Shown: piece after piece, positions 1 through 4,586 of the stretch
Layout of the letters: the number at the start of each line of letters is the position of its first letter
Position numbering within the stretch: the first letter of the stretch is position 1
Assembly: GCA_046262415.1 (NCBI GenBank)
Contig: JBHEMU010000149.1
Span: forward strand, 1 to 8,519
Length of the DNA: 8,519 nucleotides
Direction of reading: 5' to 3'
From: JACDAS01 sp046262415
GTDB lineage: Bacteria > Actinomycetota > Thermoleophilia > Gaiellales > Gaiellaceae
Notes under the pieces: model-generated
What the model was told of the DNA's origin: nothing
The model's database searches: none
What the model saw: the letters and a program-made list of their open reading frames with translations, nothing else
Translations under genes and position numbers: made by a program

Positions 1-312
1 CCTCCTCCCCCACCCCCGCCGCCGCCCGCGGGGCCGATCAAGTGGCCGGCGGGCCAGGCGGGCTTCACGGTGATCCTCGTCTCGGTCGCCCACACCGACG
101 GACTCCCCTCCGCGCGAGTCGCGGCGAGGAGGGCGCTCGCGGCCGGACTCACCGACGTGGGCATCCTCAACTCCTCGAACTACTCGAGCCTGCGAGCCGG
201 CTACTACGTCGTGTTCGCGGGCGTCTACGACTCGCTGGACGAGGCCGAAAGCGCGCTCGGGACCGCCAGGTCGACGTTCTCGACCGCGTACACCAGACGC
301 ATCGTGCCCTAG
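1..312 (+). CDS. SPOR-like domain protein, C-terminal part (5' end outside window)
   Basis: The frame is open from base 1 and ends at TAG 310-312, giving the last 103 residues of a longer protein. It begins with nine consecutive prolines and a short Ala/Gly/Pro linker. An approximately 85-residue domain follows, starting WPAGQAGFTVILVSV and containing the NSSNYSSLRAGYYVVFAGVYDS stretch in its middle. That pattern of a beta-strand, a helix rich in Ala/Arg, then GYYVVFAGVY resembles SPOR domains, which in characterised proteins bind peptidoglycan glycan strands lacking stem peptides. In actinobacteria such domains are often hung by a Pro-rich linker on the outer end of membrane proteins, sometimes Ser/Thr kinases. 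The upstream part is not visible, so the full protein's role, topology and start cannot be given. The SPOR assignment rests on pattern recognition and is likely but not certain. A GTG or ATG start inside the fragment is not needed, since the Pro-rich linker reads in frame through the window edge. Confidence 0.72.
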   Translation, partial: PPPPPPPPPAGPIKWPAGQAGFTVILVSVAHTDGLPSARVAARRALAAGLTDVGILNSSNYSSLRAGYYVVFAGVYDSLDEAESALGTARSTFSTAYTRRIVP

Positions 313-318
313 AAGGGT

Positions 319-427
319 GGGTCTCTACCCCGGATGCGCTCGTGCGGTCGGCTCAGACGGAGCACGGGCAAACCCGCGCTCCTGAGGTCGGCGTCGCAAG
401 CGCCGCCTTAGAGCCGTTCTCGCGGCT
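319..427 (+). terminator. Chain of hairpins downstream of the SPOR gene, candidate terminator region
   Basis: Several inverted repeats follow the TAG at 310-312. A small one is GGGT 319-322 with ACCC 327-330. The main one spans 352-386: CTCA/TGAG outer pairs, a 3-nt bulge, GGAGC/GCTCC, an A-C mismatch, then CGGG/CCCG around a CAAA loop, about 13 bp in all. Two weaker ones follow: CGGCG 389-393 with CGCCG 401-405, and AGCCG 412-416 with CGGCT 423-427. No U-tract follows any stem, as is common for GC-rich actinobacterial terminators. It lies before the 447-475 promoter, so it belongs to the end of the upstream transcript. Confidence 0.45.
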
Positions 428-446
428 GTCAACGCCGGGCCGCACT

Positions 447-475
447 TTGTAACAGCGGCCGAAACGCGATAGACT
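447..475 (+). promoter_or_regulatory. Sigma-70-type promoter for the 559-1005 gene
   Basis: TTGTAA at 447-452 (4/6 to TTGACA) and TAGACT at 470-475 (4/6 to TATAAT, fitting TANNNT) are separated by exactly 17 bp. The start of transcription would fall near 482, leaving a leader of about 76 nt before the ATG at 559. This is the only -35/-10 pair with good spacing that I found in the gap. Confidence 0.5.
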
Positions 476-498
476 CCGCCTCGTCGATGTGGTAGAGG

Positions 499-540
499 AA
501 GCTTAATCGGCGCTTAACAAAGCTTTGCGGCGCGTTAATA
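499..540 (+). repeat. Two tandem 21-bp AT-rich repeats (AAGCTT-N9-TTAA) in the leader
   Basis: Positions 499-519 and 520-540 align as two adjacent 21-bp units: AAGCTT at 499-504 and 520-525, TTAA at 514-517 and 535-538, with 12 of 21 positions identical. GCTTAA-like elements therefore recur at about 501, 512, 522 and 533, that is every 10-11 bp on one DNA face. The stretch lies downstream of the predicted transcription start and ends about 18 bp before the ATG. Direct repeats with helical spacing suit co-operative binding by a small MerR-like/BldC-type protein. An RNA role in the leader is the alternative. Confidence 0.45.
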
Positions 541-558
541 GGAGCCCTGGATACTGAG

Positions 559-1005
559 ATGGACGAGCGGACACGCCTGATTCAGAGCTGTATGTATCAA
601 TACTCCAGAGCGATCTACCGGTCCGTGAAGGACCTGATCGACCCGTACGTGAGCGGGGAGCTCCAGCTCGAGTACCGGCGGGAGGTGCTCGCCGCCTGCG
701 AGCAGACGATGGAGCGGCTGGCGAGGGATCCCGAGTACTTCGCCTACCCCGACCGCACCCTGTTCCAGGACATCCGCCGCTACTTCCCGATCACCGCGCA
801 GGCGCAGGTGGCGTGGGCCGTGCGGGAGGGCGTGTCGGCGGCGGTCGGCTTCATCGAGGAGCAGATCGAGGCCGGCGCCTTCGACGGCGGGGTCGCCCGC
901 TGCCGGGCGACGACGCGGAAGGGCAAGCCCTGCCAGCGCACGCCGCTGCCGGAGCGCGACTACTGCCCGTCGCACCAGCACCTCGAAGCACAAGTCGCCG
1001 CCTGA
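559..1005 (+). CDS. Uncharacterised small protein with C-terminal Cys3His zinc-type motif
   Basis: A 148-residue cytoplasmic protein with no signal peptide or membrane segment. I do not recognise a characterised family. Residues 1-105 look helical, with charged and aromatic residues (QYSRAIYRSVKDLIDPYV near 14-31; RTLFQDIRRYFPIT near 66-79). The tail holds C115, C125, C136 and H139, spaced C-x9-C-x10-C-x2-H, inside CRATTRKGKPC...YCPSH. This resembles a short zinc-binding tail seen on many bacterial and phage hypothetical proteins (DUF5763-like, from memory). Zn binding, and perhaps nucleic-acid contact by the basic ATTRKGK stretch, are inference. The ATG at 559 is the first good start. AGGAG at 540-544 is 14 nt away, rather far for a ribosome site. 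It has its own promoter and a repeat-bearing leader, and it converges on the next gene with a 10-bp gap. Confidence 0.8.
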   Translation: MDERTRLIQSCMYQYSRAIYRSVKDLIDPYVSGELQLEYRREVLAACEQTMERLARDPEYFAYPDRTLFQDIRRYFPITAQAQVAWAVREGVSAAVGFIEEQIEAGAFDGGVARCRATTRKGKPCQRTPLPERDYCPSHQHLEAQVAA

Positions 1006-1013
1006 CCGCCTCG

Positions 1014-1032
1014 CGCTAGCGCCCTGCTAGCG
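1014..1032. terminator. Hairpin between convergent genes, candidate bidirectional terminator
   Basis: CGCTAGC 1014-1020 and GCTAGCG 1026-1032 form a perfect 7-bp stem with a 5-nt loop (GCCCT). It begins 9 bp after the stop of the + strand gene and overlaps the last codons of the - strand gene. Being symmetric, it could serve both. No U-tract is present. Confidence 0.45.
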
Positions 1033-1414
1033 GGTCGGGTCCGGCGAGCCAGTCGAGCACGGCGCGGCGCGCGAACCGCCATTCGCGACCCACCTTGCGC
1101 CCGGGTAGCTCACCGTTCGCAGCGAGCTCCCGCACCGTCCGCTCGCCCACCTGCAGCAGCTCGGCGAGCTGCTCGGAGGTCATCACCTCGGGCGCGGGCG
1201 GCCGCGGGACCGGCTCTCCCGCGGCGGGCCACTCCTCCCCGAGCGCGTCCAGATACCGGTCGAGGAGGGCGGCCACCAGCTCCTGCTTGGGCCGCCCGAG
1301 GGCGGCGGCGGCGCTCGAGAGCCTGGCCGCGGAGGCGGCGGGAACCCGCGCGAAGAGTGCCGTGGGGGGTTGCTCGCTCGGCGCGAAGCCCGGCCGGCGG
1401 TAGGACCGAGGCAT
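1016..1414 (-). CDS. RHH-like plus excisionase-type HTH transcriptional regulator
   Basis: A 132-residue predicted DNA-binding protein. Residues about 18-57 read as a ribbon-helix-helix fold: a short strand (TALFARVP), helix A (AASAARLSSAAAALG), a turn, and helix B (KQELVAALLDRYLDAL). After a Pro-rich linker (66-76), residues 78-124 form an excisionase/MerR-type winged helix: MTSEQLAELLQVGERTVREL, the wing GELPGRKVGREWRF, then RRAVLDWLAG. Members of the second family act as recombination directionality factors or as small transcription regulators. No integrase or phage gene is nearby, which favours a regulator. The ATG at 1414 is chosen over a GTG 9 bp upstream because TATCGT lies 7 nt before it, fitting leaderless transcription. 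The gene diverges from the SDR gene across a 35-bp gap filled by a palindrome, so autorepression and control of the SDR gene are likely but inferred. Confidence 0.82.
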   Translation of the reverse strand: MPRSYRRPGFAPSEQPPTALFARVPAASAARLSSAAAALGRPKQELVAALLDRYLDALGEEWPAAGEPVPRPPAPEVMTSEQLAELLQVGERTVRELAANGELPGRKVGREWRFARRAVLDWLAGPDPLAGR

Positions 1415-1421
1415 GGCTATC

Positions 1422-1442
1422 ACGATATCAAGTTGATATCTT
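1422..1442. promoter_or_regulatory. Back-to-back extended -10 promoters within a 17-bp perfect palindrome
   Basis: GATATCAAGTTGATATC at 1424-1440 is a perfect 8-1-8 inverted repeat centred on 1432, exactly midway between the two divergent ATGs (1414 and 1450). Each arm carries TGATATC, an extended -10 (TGnTANNNT). On the + strand TATCTT 1437-1442 is followed by 7 nt and then ATG 1450. On the - strand TATCGT (1427-1422) is followed by 7 nt and then ATG 1414. This is the geometry of leaderless transcripts in both directions. No -35 is visible. The same symmetric site is a natural operator for the dimeric RHH regulator next to it. Confidence 0.62.
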
Positions 1443-1449
1443 GAGGCCG

Positions 1450-2448
1450 ATGCACGTGCTCGTGCTCGGCGGGACGATGTTCATGGGCCCATTCGTCGTG
1501 CGCGAGCTCGACCGCCTCGGACACGAGGTGACGGTCTTCCACCGGGGGGAGCACGAGCCGGGCCTGCCGCGCACCGTTCGCCACGTCCACGGCGACTTCG
1601 CCTGCTTCGACGCCCGCGTCGACGACCTGCGGGGACTCAGGCCCCACGTCGTCCTGGACATGGTCGCCCTGGTCGGGGCCGACGCGGCTCGCGTCGGGGC
1701 TTTCGCGGGCGTGGCGAACCGGGCCGTCGTCGCATCGAGCTGCGACGTCTACCGCGCCTACGGACGCATGTGGCGCACCGAGCCCGGCGAGCCCGATCCG
1801 ATACCGCTGACCGAGGACGCCCCGCTCCGCGAGCGTGTGGTCGACGAGGGGTACGACAAGGTCAGGGTGGAGGAGGAGCTGCGCAAGCTCGACCTCCCCG
1901 TGACCGTCCTGCGGCTGCCCGCGGTGCACGGGCCCGGCGACCGGACGCATCGGCTCTGGAGCTACGTGAAGCGGATGGACGACGGGAGACCGGCGATCCT
2001 GCTCGACGAGAACATGGCCGACTGGCGGTGGACGCGTGGCTACGTCGAGGACGTCGCGCACGCGATCGTCCTCGCCGCCACCGACCCGAGGTCGGTCGGG
2101 CGAACGTACAACGTCGGCTGGACTCCCGTGGCGACCGAGGCGGACTGGGTCGCCCTCGTCGCGGAGGCGGCCGGATGGGCGGGCGAGATCGTCACGGCTC
2201 CGTCGAGCGTCCTGCCGGACTATCTGCGGCAGGACGACTTCGACCTGCGACAGCAGTACGTCGCCGACTCCGGCCGGATCCGGCGGGAGCTCGGCTACTC
2301 GGAGATCGTCGACCCGGTCGAGGCTCTGAGACGGACGATCGAGTGGGAGCGCCTGAACCCTCCGGGGCCCGACCATCCGCGCGCGCCGCGGGTCGACCGG
2401 TTCGACTACGCCGCCGAGGACGCCGCCCTCGAGGCCGTCCGGGCGTAA
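1450..2448 (+). CDS. Atypical short-chain dehydrogenase/NAD(P)-dependent epimerase family protein
   Basis: A 332-residue Rossmann-fold protein of the extended/atypical SDR class. The dinucleotide site is at the very N-terminus: MHVLVLGGTMFMG, with G7, G8 and G13, followed by a second strand ending VFHRGE (29-34), whose Arg hints at NADP(H). An SDR-like active-site strand, VVASSCDVYRAYG, occupies 93-105. The usual Tyr-x3-Lys is not there: the nearest match is EGYDKVRVEEEL (Y135, K137), a Y-x-K as in some CSP41/isoflavone-reductase-like SDRs. Substrate contacts follow in LRLPAVHGPGDR (155-165), WRWTRGYVEDVAHAI (192-206) and TYNVGW (219-224). Nucleotide-sugar or similar small-molecule chemistry is possible, and the substrate is unknown. 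The ATG at 1450 is chosen since the fold starts there; an in-frame ATG at 1357 would add 31 residues that overlap the divergent regulator. It lies divergent from, and probably under control of, the RHH-HTH protein. Confidence 0.87.
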   Translation: MHVLVLGGTMFMGPFVVRELDRLGHEVTVFHRGEHEPGLPRTVRHVHGDFACFDARVDDLRGLRPHVVLDMVALVGADAARVGAFAGVANRAVVASSCDVYRAYGRMWRTEPGEPDPIPLTEDAPLRERVVDEGYDKVRVEEELRKLDLPVTVLRLPAVHGPGDRTHRLWSYVKRMDDGRPAILLDENMADWRWTRGYVEDVAHAIVLAATDPRSVGRTYNVGWTPVATEADWVALVAEAAGWAGEIVTAPSSVLPDYLRQDDFDLRQQYVADSGRIRRELGYSEIVDPVEALRRTIEWERLNPPGPDHPRAPRVDRFDYAAEDAALEAVRA

Positions 2449-2477
2449 CGGCCAGATCTGACGGCAGCCCGATTCCA

Positions 2478-2494
2478 GCCGGGCGAAGCCCGGC
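2478..2494 (+). terminator. GC hairpin after the SDR gene, candidate terminator
   Basis: GCCGGGC 2478-2484 and GCCCGGC 2488-2494 form a perfect 7-bp all-GC stem around a GAA triloop, 29 nt after the stop codon. There is no U-tract. It separates the SDR gene from the pafBC promoter region. Confidence 0.42.
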
Positions 2495-2504
2495 CTCTCG
2501 GTCG

Positions 2505-2521
2505 GCGAGCGATAAGCTCGC
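2505..2521 (+). promoter_or_regulatory. pafBC: Inverted repeat overlapping a -10 element just upstream of pafBC
   Basis: GCGAGC 2505-2510, GATAA, GCTCGC 2516-2521 is a perfect 6-bp inverted repeat ending 6 bp before the ATG at 2528. TAAGCT at 2513-2518 fits the TANNNT -10 consensus and sits across the loop and right arm. That would give a transcript starting within a few bases of the ATG, so nearly leaderless. No ribosome-binding site is seen. The repeat could be an operator over the promoter, possibly for PafBC itself, or a short hairpin. Confidence 0.4.
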
Positions 2522-2527
2522 AAACCG

Positions 2528-4546
2528 ATGTCCCACGACACCGACAAGCTGATCCGCCAGCTCTCCCTGGTCGCCTACTTGATGGCCGAACGGCGCCCCC
2601 TGACCGCCCGCGACGTGAAGCGAAACGTCGAGGGCTATTCCGAGATGTCGGACGAGGCCTTCGCCAGGCGGTTCTACTCCGACCGCGCGGAGCTCCTCGG
2701 CCTCGGGGTTCCGCTCCACGCGCAACGGGACGAGTTCACCGGCGAGGAGCTGTACACGCTGCGCTCGGAGCGCTACTTCCTGCCGCCGCTGGAGCTGTCC
2801 GACGACGAGCTGGCGGCCCTCCAGACCTGCCTCTACCTGCTCGAGGGGCAGTTCGCGTACGCCGAGCCGCTGCGCCTGGCGCTCCAGAACCTCGCGCTCG
2901 GCCGCCCCGGGTTCGACGAGGCGCCGACCGAGACCGCGGTGCGGGTCGAGGTGCGGGACCCGGACTACTCGGCCGAGATGCCGAGCCGCCTGGCCAAGAT
3001 CGAGAGCGCGATCTCCAAGCAGCGGACGCTCCGCTTCTCGTACCGGTCGATCTCGGGCGACGCGGTGGCGGAGCGCACGCTCAACCCCTACGCACTGCTC
3101 TCGGACAACGGCATCTGGTACGTCGTCGGCCAGGATCTCGACCGGGCGGACATCAGGACCTTCCGGGTCTCCCGGATCCGCGGGGAGATCCGGTTCGCGA
3201 CCCGGCGCGAGCGCGACTTTCGCGCGCCCCGGGACTTCGACGTCGACCGCTATCGAGGCCGGCCTCCCTGGCAGGTCGGAGAGACCGCGGGCGAGGCCCG
3301 GATCGAGGTCGGCGGCGACACCGCCTGGTGGGTCGAGCGGACGTACGGCTCGCGGGGCCGGCTCGAGGACGGCGTCTTCGTGACCGAGTACTCGAGCCTG
3401 CCGTTCCTCGCCTCGTGGATCCTGCGGCAGGACGGACGGGCGGTTCCGGCCGCGCCGGCGGCGCTGCGCCGGGAGGTCGCGGCGGCCCTCCGCCTCGTTC
3501 GCGACCGGCACGACGGAGAGCCGGAGCAGCTCGCCGCGGAGGCGGCGCCCGAGGGTGACGTCCCCCCGCCGGAGCGCCCGGCGGGCCCCGTCGCACCGGA
3601 GCGGTTCGCCGTGCTGCAGGCGCTGCTGGCGTACCTCCTGACCCGCTGCGGCGACGAGACGGCGGCGGTGATCCCGGCGGCCGATCTGATCGCGCGCTTC
3701 AAGATCCCGCCGGAGGCGCTCGAGGAGCACCTGTCCCTGCTCAACCTGGTCAACTTCGGCGGCGGCTGCTACGCCGTCTACGCCCAGCTCCGCGGCGACG
3801 ACGTGTACGTGGACAAGGAGATGTTCGGCGACACCTTCCGCTCGCCGCCTCGCCTGACGCCGCTCGAGGCGCGCGCGATCCGGCTGGCGCTCGAGTTCGT
3901 GGGCCCGATGATCGCCGCCGACGCGCACACCCCGCTCGAGCGAGTGCGCCGCAAGCTGGAGGAGACCTTCGGCGAGTTCGAGCTCGCGCAGCCCCCGGCG
4001 CCCCAGGTGGACGAGACGGAGGAGGACCTCGTCAACGCGCTGACCGCAGGCATCCGCGGGCGGCGGCTGATCGAGCTCGACTACCTGAAGGAGGGCGAGG
4101 AGACGGCTTCCACCCACGTGGTGGAGCCGTACTCGATCGAACGCAGGCTTCCGCACTGGTACGTGCACACCTGGGACCGCACGCGGGACGGCGAGCGGAG
4201 CTTCCGCCTCGACCGGATGCGCAGCGCCCGGCTGACCGACCGGACCTTCGAGCCCCGTGTCGAGTTCGAGCCGCAGGGCCTCCGCGGTGCGACTCCCGCC
4301 CGGATCTGGTACTCGCCCGAGGTCGCCCGCTGGCGGCTCGAGCGAGGCGGCGCTCGGGGGCTCGTCGACGGATCGGCGATCGCCGAGACGGCCGTCGGCA
4401 GCCCGGAATGGCTCATCGGCGAGATCCTCTCCTTCCGCGGCGAGGCGGTCGTCGTCGAGCCGGAGGACCTCCGGCGGCGGGTCGCCCGGCGGGCAGCCGA
4501 GCTCGCCGGCGAGCTGGGCCTGGCGCGGCTTCGAGCGCCGGCGTAG
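2528..4546 (+). CDS. pafBC: Fused PafB-PafC WYL-domain transcriptional regulator
   Basis: A 672-residue protein made of two consecutive WYL regulator units. Unit 1: a winged helix-turn-helix at about 4-63, a helical bridge to about 125, a WYL domain at about 155-222 (NGIWYVVGQDL 194-204; IRTFRVSRI 209-217) and a WCX-type tail at about 254-325. After a Pro/Glu-rich linker (326-356), unit 2 has a second, more divergent HTH-like segment (357-430), a WYL domain at about 500-568 (PHWYVHTWD 542-550; RSFRLDRM 557-564) and a second tail to about 665. Most actinobacteria encode PafB and PafC as two adjacent genes; natural fusions are known (Arthrobacter). PafBC activates the LexA/RecA-independent DNA-damage response at promoters with the RecA-NDp motif. 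WYL domains are thought to sense single-stranded nucleic acid. The usual proteasome, pafA or tat neighbours are not in the window. It converges on the histidine kinase gene 30 bp downstream. Confidence 0.88.
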   Translation: MSHDTDKLIRQLSLVAYLMAERRPLTARDVKRNVEGYSEMSDEAFARRFYSDRAELLGLGVPLHAQRDEFTGEELYTLRSERYFLPPLELSDDELAALQTCLYLLEGQFAYAEPLRLALQNLALGRPGFDEAPTETAVRVEVRDPDYSAEMPSRLAKIESAISKQRTLRFSYRSISGDAVAERTLNPYALLSDNGIWYVVGQDLDRADIRTFRVSRIRGEIRFATRRERDFRAPRDFDVDRYRGRPPWQVGETAGEARIEVGGDTAWWVERTYGSRGRLEDGVFVTEYSSLPFLASWILRQDGRAVPAAPAALRREVAAALRLVRDRHDGEPEQLAAEAAPEGDVPPPERPAGPVAPERFAVLQALLAYLLTRCGDETAAVIPAADLIARFKIPPEALEEHLSLLNLVNFGGGCYAVYAQLRGDDVYVDKEMFGDTFRSPPRLTPLEARAIRLALEFVGPMIAADAHTPLERVRRKLEETFGEFELAQPPAPQVDETEEDLVNALTAGIRGRRLIELDYLKEGEETASTHVVEPYSIERRLPHWYVHTWDRTRDGERSFRLDRMRSARLTDRTFEPRVEFEPQGLRGATPARIWYSPEVARWRLERGGARGLVDGSAIAETAVGSPEWLIGEILSFRGEAVVVEPEDLRRRVARRAAELAGELGLARLRAPA

Positions 4547-4547
4547 A

Positions 4548-4586
4548 GGACGAACGGCCTCGCGCCGTGGGAGCGTTCAGTCGTCC
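4548..4586. terminator. Candidate bidirectional terminator between pafBC and the histidine kinase gene
   Basis: The 30-bp convergent gap holds ACGGC 4554-4558 and GCCGT 4564-4568, a 5-bp stem with a 5-nt loop. This is flanked by an outer GGACGA 4548-4553 and TCGTCC 4581-4586 pair, the right arm of which lies in the last codons of the kinase gene. The two stems could stack with an internal loop. No U-tract is seen, so this is a moderate-to-weak call. Confidence 0.32.

Noticed and set aside
42..452. 136-codon open frame overlapping the SPOR gene and the hairpin region
   Set aside because: Arg/Gly/Leu-rich product in another frame of the SPOR gene, running through stem-loops. No family signal.
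1016..1414. Reading the HTH protein as a phage excisionase marking an integrated element
   Set aside because: No integrase, att-like repeat, tRNA or other phage gene is present, and base composition matches the neighbours.
1357..1449. 31-residue N-terminal extension of the SDR protein from ATG 1357
   Set aside because: The nucleotide-binding strand begins directly at ATG 1450, and the extension would overlap the divergent regulator and its promoter.
1420..2547. Long open frame antisense to the SDR gene (375 codons)
   Set aside because: High-GC shadow frame. The translated product is Arg/Pro/Val-rich without recognisable motifs, while the opposite strand encodes a clear Rossmann protein.
2192..4168. 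Very long open frame (658 codons) antisense to pafBC
   Set aside because: Composition is typical of a GC-rich antisense shadow. The + strand frame contains two complete WYL units with conserved motifs.
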